A DNA stretch of 64,000 bases. It comes from Symploca sp. SIO2C1. Lineage in GTDB: Bacteria > Cyanobacteriota > Cyanobacteriia > Cyanobacteriales > Coleofasciculaceae. The notes under the pieces are model-generated. The model did not search any database and was not told the origin of the DNA. It worked only from the letters and a program-made list of their open reading frames with translations. Position numbers and translations under genes: made by a program. The DNA lies in the NCBI GenBank assembly GCA_010692635.1, contig JAAHGL010000023.1:1-64000 (forward strand), given 5' to 3'. Of the stretch, positions 28,359 through 37,606 are shown piece after piece (within the stretch, counting starts at the first letter, position 1; each line of letters begins with the position of its first letter).

Positions 28359-28850
28359 TTAAGCAATATCTGGTGGTAAGTTGCTAGGATATGACTGAGT
28401 TGCTGGAGGAGCTTGTTTGAGCTGTGCTTGTACTAATTTTTGTAAGTCACCTCGACGTACCTCCGTGCCGGATGCTAAATTACCTGGTGTATCAAAGAAT
28501 ACTAAGCTATTGACGTTGTCAATAGCTAACATTTGGAACAAAATGTGGGTAACTGGCACTGGTAAAGCCATAACTTGGGGATCTGATGCTGACTGAGAAT
28601 CAAAATCAGCAGCATCTTTGAGAGTAGGAAAAGCGTAAATGACATTTTTCTCTACCTCAGGCTTGGCACGATTGCTCAGAGTGGTCAACAACCAACCATG
28701 ATCCAGGGTTTGGAGAATATAATATTCCTCATGTTGGAGTTGATGGGCAAGCTGGATCAGCACAGGTGCGATCGCCTCAACAATTTGGGGAGTTATCTCA
28801 TCTGCTGGGGCATTGTCAATTAAAATTTTAATTTGTCCTTCTAAATCCAT
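28359..28850 (-). CDS. Conserved hypothetical protein, 163 residues
   Basis: The ATG start is at 28850. The protein is soluble, acidic, with no signal peptide. Alternating helix and strand (IVEAIAPVLIQLAHQL, EEYYILQTLDHGWLLTTL, KNVIYAFPTLKDAADF, VTHILFQMLAIDNVNSLVFFD) suggests a small alpha/beta fold; the C-terminal 25 residues are Pro/Gln-rich and probably disordered. I recognise it only as a protein often conserved in cyanobacteria next to hetZ-type genes, without known function. It is divergent from hetZ, with about 110 bp between them, so the two may share a regulatory region. Confidence 0.7.
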   Translation of the reverse strand: MDLEGQIKILIDNAPADEITPQIVEAIAPVLIQLAHQLQHEEYYILQTLDHGWLLTTLSNRAKPEVEKNVIYAFPTLKDAADFDSQSASDPQVMALPVPVTHILFQMLAIDNVNSLVFFDTPGNLASGTEVRRGDLQKLVQAQLKQAPPATQSYPSNLPPDIA

Positions 28851-28962
28851 GAGAGTTTAACATAGAAGCAACTGTACTGCTATTTTGAGTCTAAACCAAG
28901 ATCAAATCAGTCCAAAGTACCTGTGGATCTAGTTTTTAGTTCAGTAACATCAATTATGAGGT

Positions 28963-30093
28963 ATGAGGGGAGTCTGCCAGGACGTGGAGGTAATTTATCA
29001 ACATTTATTTGAAGGGTTCCGGCGATCTACTCGTGCTTCGGAACAAACTTGCCGCAATGTAGCAATGCGTCTAGTTGATGAAGTCAATCGCATTTGTGAT
29101 CAGAGCAATCGCATTCAAAAATCTGGAGAGATTGAGAGCTGGAAATATAAGTTAGCAGACCTTCGTCTTAAACAATGTCTGCGGTACTATAAATTGGGTT
29201 CGCTCCGAGGAAGGGTAGAACTACAGAGTACCCTAAGTGCGATCATCTATCGTTACATTACGACCCCTCAATCATTGGCAACCTACCAGGCAAGATTAAC
29301 TCTGATCGAAGATTTCTTACAGGGATTTTATGTAGAATCATTAAGTGCTTTTCGACGGGAAAACTCCTTAGAGGAAACTTATTCCCCCCAAAGACTCTTG
29401 GAGCTCTCAGAATACATGGCTTTTACTGAGCGTTATGGTAAGCGACGTATTCCGTTAGGAGCTGGTCGGTCTCAACAACTTATTATCCTACGAGCTCAGA
29501 CCTTTTCCCGACAGCAACCTCCAGAGAGTTCTGTTGATATGGACACAGCTGCTGAGGGAGGGGCACCAGATTCAGATGCAACCTGGAATGATTCCGCCGT
29601 ACAGGAATTGCGGAAGACGATGGCGGAATCTGAGCCTGAACCCCTAGAGGATAACCTCCGCAAGACCATTATTGAGGAATTATTTGCTTATTTTGAGGAC
29701 CGTCAACAAAGCGATTGTGCTGACTACTTTACTTTGCGTCTGAGGGATCTTCCTGCCAGCGAAATTGAAGAAATTTTAGGTTTAACTCCTAGAGAGCGGG
29801 ACTATTTGCAGCAACGCTTCAAATATCACCTCATTAGGTTTGCCCTTTCTCACCGTTGGCAACTGGTTCATGAGTGGCTCGACGCGGATTTGCAGAAAAA
29901 TTTTGGTCTGACTCCAGGGGAGTGGCAACTGTTTCTGAAAAAAATTACCCCTCAACAGACAAAATTACTTGAGCTTAAGCAGCAAGAACGCTCTAATGAA
30001 GAAATTGCACAAGCATTAGGCTGTACAGTAAACCAAGTAGAAAAGCGATGGTTTAAGTTACTTGAGCTTGCTTGGGATATTCGTAATAGTTAA
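28963..30093 (+). CDS. hetZ: HetZ-family differentiation regulator
   Basis: The 376-residue protein matches my recall of Anabaena HetZ: TEQ-like ASEQTCRNVAMRL, LKQCLRYYKLGSLRGRVEL, STLSAIIYRYI, LIEDFLQGFYVESLSAFRRE and YMAFTERYGKRRIPL. The C-terminal part (residues about 215-376) has helix-turn-helix-like segments, notably NEEIAQALGCTVNQVEKRW. HetZ is needed early in heterocyst differentiation and is thought to act in transcription control. It is slightly shorter than the about 400-residue Anabaena protein. patU follows 25 bp downstream, the order known from Anabaena and relatives. Nothing else in the window indicates heterocyst formation, so the role here may be a different one. Confidence 0.88.
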   Translation: MRGVCQDVEVIYQHLFEGFRRSTRASEQTCRNVAMRLVDEVNRICDQSNRIQKSGEIESWKYKLADLRLKQCLRYYKLGSLRGRVELQSTLSAIIYRYITTPQSLATYQARLTLIEDFLQGFYVESLSAFRRENSLEETYSPQRLLELSEYMAFTERYGKRRIPLGAGRSQQLIILRAQTFSRQQPPESSVDMDTAAEGGAPDSDATWNDSAVQELRKTMAESEPEPLEDNLRKTIIEELFAYFEDRQQSDCADYFTLRLRDLPASEIEEILGLTPRERDYLQQRFKYHLIRFALSHRWQLVHEWLDADLQKNFGLTPGEWQLFLKKITPQQTKLLELKQQERSNEEIAQALGCTVNQVEKRWFKLLELAWDIRNS

Positions 30094-30118
30094 GTATCCG
30101 GATCTGGTGCATCTCGAG

Positions 30119-31273
30119 ATGAATAGTGACATGGATAATAACTCAGACGCTTTATATAACCGGCTAATAGCCTGGTTAAACCAAGAGTCTATTCCCCCTG
30201 CTTCACCACAAGTAGACTTGCCTTCCGAAGGCAGGATATCTGCCGGTGAAACAACGGCAGCGGAATTTGAACAAGACCAGTTAGACCCAATTGATTCAGA
30301 AGAATTGAACATTGCATCCTTTAACAATAGCCAAGCCGATCAAGAAGAACCCTGGACGGGTTTAGCAAATTTAACTCGTGAGGAAATGGAACTACTCGGC
30401 GGTGAAACCCGCCCCTACAACTGGGAAACAATGCCAACAGTGCAAGACCGTTTCGAGGCCCTATTAAAGCGCCGAATACAATTTGAAATTGAACGTCGCC
30501 CCCCACTGTTCCCTTGGGAGACGGAAATTTCTGACTATGAATCGGATAGTGTTAGGTCAAGCTACTCTGAAGGGAAAGTTTTAAGAGCTTTCCCCGAGAC
30601 TGTAGCAGGAGATTTTGTACCTCCCATCCGCTTATGGATGCCACAACTATCTAACCTGACTCTACCCATTTCTATACCAGAAAATGTTTTAGGGCAACTA
30701 CTAAATGCCTGCTCCGAGGCGATGTCTTCCCAACGTCAGCTGGGAGCAAAATTGGTTAATGCGGTGGAAAACTTGTTTCCAAACCAATTACCTATGCTGA
30801 ACCAGATGGCAGGGATGGTACTGATTTCGTCGAGTCCAGCTCGTGGAGGTAGCACTAGCCTTGAACCATTACAATCCTTGCCCAGTAGCTATGAAGACGC
30901 TGCAGCTGAGCAAAAGATGCTCTTGGCTCTGTTGGCTGCTAAAGAGATTATCAGTACTTTGACTGTATCGGTTTCTAGCACTCAAACACCAGTCGAGCGG
31001 CAATGGGAGACGGCAGCTGGTGTTGTTAGGGTCAAGGCAGAATATCAGATGGCAGAAGGAGTGCCATTACTCCACGTCATCAGTTATTTGCCTAAAGGAG
31101 GTAGTTTGGCATTACAAACACCTGAACTCTCAGCAACAGCACAAAGAGCCTATCCAGGTTACCTGAGTGTGGAATTATTTGATTTACAGCCTAACCAAAC
31201 TTATCCTCTAGAAATCCGCTTCCATGACTCACAACAGACGCCTTTAGTTTTTTCAATTTATCCGACAAGATAA
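30119..31273 (+). CDS. patU: PatU-family protein, partner of HetZ
   Basis: I place the start at ATG 30119 (alternative ATG 30131); an upstream TTG at 30062 would overlap hetZ. About 384 residues. The N-terminal third is acidic and low in complexity with a leading DALYNRLIAWLNQES helix. The middle has WTGLANLTREEMELLGGE and DRFEALLKRRIQFEIERRPPLFPWE, and the C-terminal part is a beta-rich domain ending PLEIRFHDSQQTPLVFSIYP. The position after hetZ and the FPWE-type motif fit PatU, which in Anabaena is split into patU5 and patU3. Here it is a single unsplit gene. Function is linked to pattern formation with HetZ; the mechanism is unknown. Confidence 0.8.
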   Translation: MNSDMDNNSDALYNRLIAWLNQESIPPASPQVDLPSEGRISAGETTAAEFEQDQLDPIDSEELNIASFNNSQADQEEPWTGLANLTREEMELLGGETRPYNWETMPTVQDRFEALLKRRIQFEIERRPPLFPWETEISDYESDSVRSSYSEGKVLRAFPETVAGDFVPPIRLWMPQLSNLTLPISIPENVLGQLLNACSEAMSSQRQLGAKLVNAVENLFPNQLPMLNQMAGMVLISSSPARGGSTSLEPLQSLPSSYEDAAAEQKMLLALLAAKEIISTLTVSVSSTQTPVERQWETAAGVVRVKAEYQMAEGVPLLHVISYLPKGGSLALQTPELSATAQRAYPGYLSVELFDLQPNQTYPLEIRFHDSQQTPLVFSIYPTR

Positions 31274-31352
31274 TTAGTTTTTTGTTGTTTGTCATTGGTT
31301 GTTCGTTGCTTGTTTTTTGGATAATAAACTAATGACCAATGACTAATGACCA
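31274..31352. repeat. Short repeat tract before tgpA-like gene
   Basis: GTTTTTTGTTGTTTG and repeated ATGACCAATGACTA units fill the spacer up to the next ATG. Confidence 0.45.
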
Positions 31353-33665
31353 ATGACTAAAACTCGGCAACGGCGGCGTCTACCCTTTCTCAATCAGGTG
31401 TGGCAGCGCTTTGAGCGGAATTTGGCTTCTAGACCACTTCCTCTAGCAGAGGATTCAATTTTGCTGCGGATACTGGTGCAGGGGTTGGTAGTTGTTGGGA
31501 TTATTGCGGTAGATGTGGCAGCAGAAACTCAGATTAGCTTCTGGGCAGTACCACTGAGTTTAGTTGGAGCAACCTGGAGTTGGTATCGTCGCCGCGATCG
31601 CAATATTCCGGTCAAATTTTTGCTGGCGATCGGGATGTTGCTGGCAATGGGGGCATTTTTTGGTAATTTATTTACTCAACTTAACGACACACGCTTAGTT
31701 TTAGCTGAGTTATTAATCCAGCTGCAAGTCCTCCACAGTTTTGACTTACCCTGCCGCAAGGATTTGGGCTATTCGATGGTCATTGGACTAATTCTGTTGG
31801 GTGTAGCTGGGACCCTGAGCCAAACTTTAGCCTTTGGTCCACTACTGTTAATATTTTTAGCGATCGCGCTACCAGTTCTGGTTCTCGACTACCAATCCCG
31901 GTTGGGTATATCTAATACCAGAAAGCTCCAAAAATTATTACCCTTGTCTTCTGGCTCCTCGCCTCTTGCCCTGAGACGCCTAAGTATATTTCTGTTGGTA
32001 ATTGTCGGACTAGGGTTAGGGATTTTTGCCCTAATGCCTCGGTTTCCTGGCTATCAGCTGCAAACTTTTCCTGTCAGCTCCCCGATAGAGCTGAGTAACC
32101 AAAATTTTCAGGACGATGATCGTGGGATTATTAATCCTGGCTATGTTACCGAGGGGGAAGAAGGTAATGGCAGTGGAGGCGGAGTCAATCGCACTACAGG
32201 ACCAGGAGAACTAGATGATACCTTTTACTATGGTTTTGGTGACCAAATTAACCAGAACCTCCGGGGTGAACTAAAACCTAAGGTCGTATTACGGGTGCGT
32301 TCCCAGTCCCCTGGATTTTGGCGAGTACAAGCATTTGACCGCTATACCGGTCAAGGATGGGAAATCTCCCGGAAAAAGGCTTTGATGGAAGCCACTCGAC
32401 CAAATTGGTCTTATCAGTTTCTGCTCCCAACACCCTATGCTCCCGAGCGCACTAAAGAGGTAATTCAAACTTACACGGTAGTATCAGAACTGCCAAATAT
32501 TATTCCAGCCTTGGCTTATCCCAGACGGCTCTACTTTCCCACTAGGGAAGTAGCTGTAGACCTTGAAGGTAGTTTGCGATCGCCTCTAGGGTTATTAGAA
32601 GGACTCACTTACACAGTGATTTCTAAAGTACCTTATCGCGATCGCACTCTGTTGCAGCAGGCAACTAATGATTACCCTGAAAGTATTTCCAACTACTATC
32701 TGGAAGTTCCCCCAAAAATTGCCGAACGGGTGCGACAAAGAACTGAGGAACTCTTAGCTACTTCACCTAAACCAATCACTTCACCCTACGAAAAAGCTCT
32801 GTATCTAGCTCAAGCTCTTAAACAGCGGTATAGTTTACCCCAAAACCCCCTAGGACTACCTTTTCTAGGGGAAGATGAAGATTTAGTGGAAGCTTTTCTC
32901 TTCAAACATGAAGGGGGATACCCAGACCACTTTTCTAGTAGCTTGACAATCATGCTCCGTTCGATTGGTATTCCCGCGCGATTAGTAGTTGGGTTTGACA
33001 CAGGGGAATTCAACCCCTTTACTGGTTTGTATGTTGTCAAAAATACCGATGCTTATGCCATGACTGAGGTCTATTTCCCCAAACATGGCTGGTTTGCCTT
33101 TGATCCGATTCCTGGTCACGAACTGCTTCCCCAAAGTGTAGAAGAATCTCAAACTTTTGGTGTCCTGCGTCAATTTTGGCAGTGGGTAGCGGGTTGGTTA
33201 CCTTCGCCGGTTACCAATTGGATAAGCAATCTGTGGAGTAGGATTATTGGTGGTGGAATTCGAGGATTTGTTTGGCTTTGGCGGTTGTTGTCCAGTGGTT
33301 GGCTTGGTTTATTCACGGGTTTAATTTTAGTGATCGCTCTGAGTTTTTTAGGCTGGTTGGGTTGGCAGCAGTGGAAAGGCTGGCGTTACCGTCGCTGGTT
33401 GGCCGGATTGCCTGCCATGGAAAATCTCTACCAGCAAATGCTCAAAGTTCTAAGTACTAAAGGTTATACTAAGCATCCAGCTCAGACGCCTCTGGAATAT
33501 GCTAGAAGTATGGGTCAACATCAGCCACCAGGCTCTGCCGAAGTGATTGACGAGATTTCTCATGCCTATGTCCGTTGGCGTTATGGTGGTCAAACACCCA
33601 ATGTGAAACAGTTGCGACAACAGTTCAGGAATTGGATTAAGAGTAGTGACATCTCCCGTCGCTAA
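31353..33665 (+). CDS. TgpA-like membrane protein with transglutaminase fold, catalytic residues replaced
   Basis: The 770-residue protein has five or more N-terminal membrane helices (to about residue 235), a large extracytoplasmic region, a transglutaminase-like core and a C-terminal membrane helix (about residues 642-662) followed by a cytoplasmic DUF4129-type tail (HPAQTPLEYARSM). This is the TgpA architecture. In the core the usual G-x-C-E-H-F is GYPDHF (Pro524 at the Cys position) and the usual D-A-H-A-W is DAYAMTEV (Tyr568 at the His position); Asp584 in FDPIPG remains. It is therefore unlikely to be a working cysteine transglutaminase. I believe similar substitutions occur in other cyanobacterial homologues, which would make it a conserved pseudo-enzyme. 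It converges on radA. Confidence 0.87.
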   Translation: MTKTRQRRRLPFLNQVWQRFERNLASRPLPLAEDSILLRILVQGLVVVGIIAVDVAAETQISFWAVPLSLVGATWSWYRRRDRNIPVKFLLAIGMLLAMGAFFGNLFTQLNDTRLVLAELLIQLQVLHSFDLPCRKDLGYSMVIGLILLGVAGTLSQTLAFGPLLLIFLAIALPVLVLDYQSRLGISNTRKLQKLLPLSSGSSPLALRRLSIFLLVIVGLGLGIFALMPRFPGYQLQTFPVSSPIELSNQNFQDDDRGIINPGYVTEGEEGNGSGGGVNRTTGPGELDDTFYYGFGDQINQNLRGELKPKVVLRVRSQSPGFWRVQAFDRYTGQGWEISRKKALMEATRPNWSYQFLLPTPYAPERTKEVIQTYTVVSELPNIIPALAYPRRLYFPTREVAVDLEGSLRSPLGLLEGLTYTVISKVPYRDRTLLQQATNDYPESISNYYLEVPPKIAERVRQRTEELLATSPKPITSPYEKALYLAQALKQRYSLPQNPLGLPFLGEDEDLVEAFLFKHEGGYPDHFSSSLTIMLRSIGIPARLVVGFDTGEFNPFTGLYVVKNTDAYAMTEVYFPKHGWFAFDPIPGHELLPQSVEESQTFGVLRQFWQWVAGWLPSPVTNWISNLWSRIIGGGIRGFVWLWRLLSSGWLGLFTGLILVIALSFLGWLGWQQWKGWRYRRWLAGLPAMENLYQQMLKVLSTKGYTKHPAQTPLEYARSMGQHQPPGSAEVIDEISHAYVRWRYGGQTPNVKQLRQQFRNWIKSSDISRR

Positions 33666-33723
33666 TCCTGAGGCAAAAGCGTAGGCTTCTCAGTGACTTC
33701 GCGTACAATCTGCGGAATGTGGG

Positions 33724-35301
33724 TTAAAAATCATCATCCAGTACCCCTGCTTCACCCTCATCAGCAACATTCTGACGTAAACCACCAGGCAAGGCGGCAA
33801 TAATTGCATCTAGAACTCTAGCTACTGGCACTAATTCTAAACCTACATCAGGTAAAGTTTGACCTTTAGGAATAATTGCTCGTTTAAAGCCTAACTTAGC
33901 AGCTTCTTTGAGGCGGAGTTCCATCTGCGAAACTAGTCTTACTTGTCCCCCTAAGCCCACTTCCCCAATCATAACTGTACGGGAGTGAACTACGCGATCG
34001 CGGAAACTGGCAACCACTGCTACTGCAATTCCCAAATCTGCTGCTGGTTCTTCCACCGCCAAACCCCCAGCAGTAGCCACGTAAGCATCTAGTTTTGACA
34101 AAGGAATCCCCACCCTTTTTTCTAGTACTGCTAGAATTTGTTGCAGACGACTGTAATCGATGCCAGTGGTTGAGCGCCGAGGGGAACCATAACTAGCAGG
34201 AGCAACCAGTGCTTGCAACTCTACCAAAATTGGACGAGTACCTTCACAAGCAACAACAGTAGCAGTGCCAGGACTCATTTCATCTCGATTGCCTAAAAAT
34301 AGCTCCGAGGGATTGAGTACCTCCTGCAAGCCTTTGTCTACCATTTCAAAAATGCCAATCTCGTGGGTAGCACCGAAACGGTTTTTGACTGAGCGGAGGA
34401 GTCGATGGGAAGCAAAGCGATCGCCTTCAAAATACAATACCGTATCTACTAAATGTTCTAAAACCCTTGGTCCTGCGATCGCACCTTCCTTAGTAACATG
34501 TCCGACAATGAACAGAGTAATATTCTCCCGCTTTGCCACCTGCATCAGCGCTGAGGTACATTCTCGCACCTGTGCTACAGAACCCGGTGCAGAAGTCAAA
34601 GCCGCAAAGTAAAGGGTTTGGATACTGTCAATTATTGCTACTTGGGGTTTGAGAGACTCCAACTCCCGGAGAATTTCTTCTAAATCTGTCTCTGGCAAGA
34701 CAAAGAGGTTGGGTTCTTTCGTAGAGCTATCTTTAGTATTGTTAATATCATCCTTCGTTTTTGAGTTTTTGGATTTAGTGCGCTTTTTTCCACTACCATT
34801 AGAAATTTCTTCCTGAACTTCCTCTACTGGTTCTTCCCCGACACCCAAGCGAGCCGCTCGCAGCTTCACCTGTTGTCCCGACTCTTCGGCACTGACATAA
34901 AGAATGTGGTGTACCTTTGCCAATTGATTAGCTACTTGCAGCAACAGAGTTGATTTACCAATCCCCGGATCGCCGCCAATCAATACTAAAGAACCAGGAA
35001 CAATGCCACCCCCTAATACTCGATCTAGTTCACCATAGCCGGAGTCAAATCTGAGCTGAACACCATCGGAAATTTCTGAGAATTTGAGAGATGATCTAGG
35101 TTGTGCTGGTTTTTTGCTTCCTGAGTGCTGATTTTGACGACTAGAGGATTGCCAACCTCCTCGATTAATCATGCTGGCAGAGCTTGCTAACACCTCCTCT
35201 TCCAAAGTGTCCCAAGCTCCACAAGATGGACATTTACCGAACCATTGAGGAGATTCTGCCCCACAAGTATTACAAATATATAGGGATTTAGACTTAGGCA
35301 T
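33724..35301 (-). CDS. radA: DNA repair protein RadA/Sms
   Basis: The 525-residue protein has an N-terminal C4 zinc finger (CNTCGAESPQWFGKCPSC), a RecA-like ATPase with Walker A GGDPGIGKST and Walker B VAIIDSIQT, the RadA motif KNRFGATHEIGIFEM, and a Lon-like C-terminal domain (YVATAGGLAVEEPAADLGI, GEVGLGGQVR). It drives branch migration in recombination and repair. A Lys/Thr/Asn-rich insert (about residues 165-195, with SGKKRTKSKNSKTKDD) after the Walker A region lengthens it relative to the usual 450-460 residues. It is divergent from rpaB with a 180-bp AT-rich shared upstream region. Confidence 0.97.
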   Translation of the reverse strand: MPKSKSLYICNTCGAESPQWFGKCPSCGAWDTLEEEVLASSASMINRGGWQSSSRQNQHSGSKKPAQPRSSLKFSEISDGVQLRFDSGYGELDRVLGGGIVPGSLVLIGGDPGIGKSTLLLQVANQLAKVHHILYVSAEESGQQVKLRAARLGVGEEPVEEVQEEISNGSGKKRTKSKNSKTKDDINNTKDSSTKEPNLFVLPETDLEEILRELESLKPQVAIIDSIQTLYFAALTSAPGSVAQVRECTSALMQVAKRENITLFIVGHVTKEGAIAGPRVLEHLVDTVLYFEGDRFASHRLLRSVKNRFGATHEIGIFEMVDKGLQEVLNPSELFLGNRDEMSPGTATVVACEGTRPILVELQALVAPASYGSPRRSTTGIDYSRLQQILAVLEKRVGIPLSKLDAYVATAGGLAVEEPAADLGIAVAVVASFRDRVVHSRTVMIGEVGLGGQVRLVSQMELRLKEAAKLGFKRAIIPKGQTLPDVGLELVPVARVLDAIIAALPGGLRQNVADEGEAGVLDDDF

Positions 35302-35481
35302 CCTGAGTTAAAAATATAAAAAACTTTTAAAAAATTTACTAACAAACATTAAGAAAAGCTGCAACTCCTGCAATATATCCTCTTAAAACCGTAAAAAACC
35401 TTCGTAAAGAGTTATATCTTAATAGATGAAGTGTTAATAAATTAACAATTTGGTGACCATCTTTCAGGAGTATTGGGTAAT

Positions 35482-36210
35482 TTGGAAGTCCATAAAGAAA
35501 AAATCCTTGTTGTCGATGATGAAGCTAGTATCCGTCGTATCCTGGAAACTCGTCTTTCCATGATTGGCTATGATGTTGTCACGGCTGCCGATGGAGAAGA
35601 AGCCCTCGACACCTTTCGCGATGCTGAACCCGATCTAGTAGTTCTAGATGTAATGATGCCCAAGCTTGACGGCTATGGCGTCTGTCAGGAGTTACGTAAA
35701 GAATCCGACATCCCTATTATTATGCTAACTGCCTTAGGAGATGTTGCAGACCGAATTACAGGTCTAGAGTTAGGAGCTGATGACTATGTTGTCAAGCCCT
35801 TTTCTCCAAAAGAATTGGAAGCTCGCATTCGTTCCGTATTACGACGGGTTGACAAAGTGGGCGCTTCCGGGATTCCCAGCTCTGGGGTTATCCATGTAGG
35901 AAGTATCAAGATTGATACCAACAAGCGGCAAGTTTATAAGGGAGATGAGCGCATCCGACTCACTGGTATGGAGTTCAGTCTCCTAGAGTTGTTAGTCAGC
36001 CGCTCTGGTGAGCCTTACTCTCGCTCAGAAATTTTGCAGGAAGTATGGGGATATACCCCAGAGCGCCACGTTGATACCCGTGTGGTGGATGTCCATATCT
36101 CCAGGTTACGAGCAAAGTTAGAAGATGATCCCAGCAATCCTGAGCTCATTCTTACAGCGCGAGGTACCGGTTATTTGTTCCAAAGAATTATTGAACCAGG
36201 GGAAGAATAA
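35482..36210 (+). CDS. rpaB: Response regulator RpaB (OmpR type)
   Basis: The 242-residue receiver plus winged-helix protein is nearly as I recall cyanobacterial RpaB: HKEKILVVDDEASIRRILE, phosphoacceptor Asp in LVVLDVMMPKLDGYG, LGADDYVVKPFSPKELEARI, and DNA-binding HVDTRVVDVHISRLRAKLE. I prefer the TTG at 35482, which gives MEVHKEKILV, the normal N terminus, and lies 11 bases after CAGGAG; a TTG at 35473 is too close to that site. RpaB, with sensor kinase Hik33/NblS, controls high-light, photosystem I and nblA-type genes. The window also holds nblA, cpcG and psb27, which could be targets. Confidence 0.95.
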   Translation: MEVHKEKILVVDDEASIRRILETRLSMIGYDVVTAADGEEALDTFRDAEPDLVVLDVMMPKLDGYGVCQELRKESDIPIIMLTALGDVADRITGLELGADDYVVKPFSPKELEARIRSVLRRVDKVGASGIPSSGVIHVGSIKIDTNKRQVYKGDERIRLTGMEFSLLELLVSRSGEPYSRSEILQEVWGYTPERHVDTRVVDVHISRLRAKLEDDPSNPELILTARGTGYLFQRIIEPGEE

Positions 36211-36213
36211 GGT

Positions 36214-36390
36214 ATTTAGGTGTTAGGTGTTAGGTGTTAGGTGTTAGGTATTAGATAGACTTAAGAGCCGCCTACAGTTACAGTGGCACCTACTATAGCT
36301 TTTTTGAAACACTCTCTATTCCCTATTCCCTATTTCCTATTCCCTATTTCCTATTCCCTATTTCCTGTTCCCCGTTCCCTGTTCCCTCAT
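36214..36390. repeat. Two heptamer repeat arrays (TAGGTGT and CCCTATT types)
   Basis: AGGTGTT units repeat four to five times at about 36217-36250, and TTCCCTA-type units repeat from about 36315 to 36386. These are typical cyanobacterial short tandemly repeated repetitive sequences, here filling the rpaB-ccbB spacer. Confidence 0.75.
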
Positions 36391-36397
36391 ATTTAGC

Positions 36398-37066
36398 ATG
36401 ACAAAACCCGATCAAAACTATGTACTGCGGCAATTGCCGTTTGTTGTTGGTGGATTAGGCGGCGTACTGCTGGTGCTCAACCGCTTACTTACACCACAGC
36501 TAACAGACTCTCAGGCTCGTTCAGATGTTCTGGGGGTAATTTTAAGTGCGGTGTTGATTTTGACGGGTTTATTATGGCAACAGGTACAGCCGCGCTCGCC
36601 TGATGCAGTTGATTTGGTTGGTGAGGAGGGTTTTGAACTAGCCCCAGCATTACCAACTGAAGTAAAAACTGAATTGGCTTGGGCATCCCATCTATTATTA
36701 ACTAATACGGCAACGCGATCACTTGTTGTTTTTTATCAAGGTAAAGTCCTACTCCGTCGAGGTATCTTGGGAAATAATCCAGAGGTGAAACCAGGAGCAA
36801 TCTTACAGCGGGTTCAACAGAAACAAAAAGCTGTCTATTTAGTTAACCTTAAGATTTATCCAGGGCGTATTGAGTTTGATTATTTGCCAGAAAATACTCA
36901 AGGAGTTATCTGCCAACCTATTGGTAATCAAGGTGCTTTAATTTTGGGAGCTAATGCCCCTCGCAGTTACACTAAACAAGATGAAAATTGGGTGGAGGGG
37001 ATTGCAGATAAATTGGCAAATACCCTGAGTCAATATAGAAATGATTTTGCAGCTGCTGATCTTTAA
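36398..37066 (+). CDS. ccbB: Cofactor assembly of complex C subunit B (CCB2/CCB4 family)
   Basis: The 222-residue protein has two N-terminal hydrophobic helices (QLPFVVGGLGGVLLVLNRLL and a second at about residues 44-60), then a soluble domain with GEEGFELAPALP and QPIGNQGALILGANAPRSY. This matches the CCB2/CCB4 family needed to attach the extra haem c' to cytochrome b6 of the b6f complex. It should sit in the thylakoid membrane. The stop and the next ATG are directly adjacent (TAAATG), so the two genes are probably translationally coupled. Confidence 0.85.
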   Translation: MTKPDQNYVLRQLPFVVGGLGGVLLVLNRLLTPQLTDSQARSDVLGVILSAVLILTGLLWQQVQPRSPDAVDLVGEEGFELAPALPTEVKTELAWASHLLLTNTATRSLVVFYQGKVLLRRGILGNNPEVKPGAILQRVQQKQKAVYLVNLKIYPGRIEFDYLPENTQGVICQPIGNQGALILGANAPRSYTKQDENWVEGIADKLANTLSQYRNDFAAADL

Positions 37067-37606
37067 ATGTATTTAACAATTCTTTACTCGGTATTAATTG
37101 CTGCCATGCTTGTGGGAGTTGTCGGAGCCGTTGTTCCTGGCATTCCTGGTCCTAGTCTGATTTTAGCCGCCATTCTGATTTGGGTTCTTGTTCAAGGTTT
37201 TGGTAGCATTGGCTGGCCTCTAGTTGCTATTTTTGTCATTTTGATCTTGAGTGCGGGAGTTGAATTTTTAGCTACCTACTTGGGAGCAAAACGTGCTGGT
37301 GCTAGCAAGTGGGGACAAGCTGGAGCAATTTTGGGTTTAGTGTTAGGGTTTTTTGGTTTGCTACCTGCTCTGCCTTTTGGTGGCCCTTTACTGGGTATTC
37401 TAATTGGTCCTATCCTCGGAGCATTTATTGGGGAGTTTCTCTATCGACGTGATTTGAAGCCAGATCCAAGAATCAAAGTGGCTTTTAAAGCTAGTGTGGG
37501 AATTGTGGTAGGTTCGCTGATAGGTAATTTGATTGAAGCACTATTGGCACTTGCCTCGGTGGTTATCTTTGTCGTTAGCACTTGGCCCCCTGGAGCTGGA
37601 ATTTAG
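37067..37606 (+). CDS. DUF456-family membrane protein
   Basis: The 179-residue hydrophobic protein has about five membrane segments. Gly/Pro-rich turns VGVVGAVVPGIPGPSLI and PALPFGGPLLGILIGPILGAFIGE plus LATYLGAKRAGASKWG are typical of DUF456. Its function is unknown. It directly abuts ccbB, suggesting a shared message and perhaps a link to thylakoid or membrane assembly; that link is inference from position. Confidence 0.85.
   Translation: MYLTILYSVLIAAMLVGVVGAVVPGIPGPSLILAAILIWVLVQGFGSIGWPLVAIFVILILSAGVEFLATYLGAKRAGASKWGQAGAILGLVLGFFGLLPALPFGGPLLGILIGPILGAFIGEFLYRRDLKPDPRIKVAFKASVGIVVGSLIGNLIEALLALASVVIFVVSTWPPGAGI

Noticed and set aside
24550..34500. Frequent GCGATCGC octamers as regulatory sites
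   Set aside because: These are HIP1 sequences, over-represented throughout many cyanobacterial genomes including inside genes, and not specific operators.
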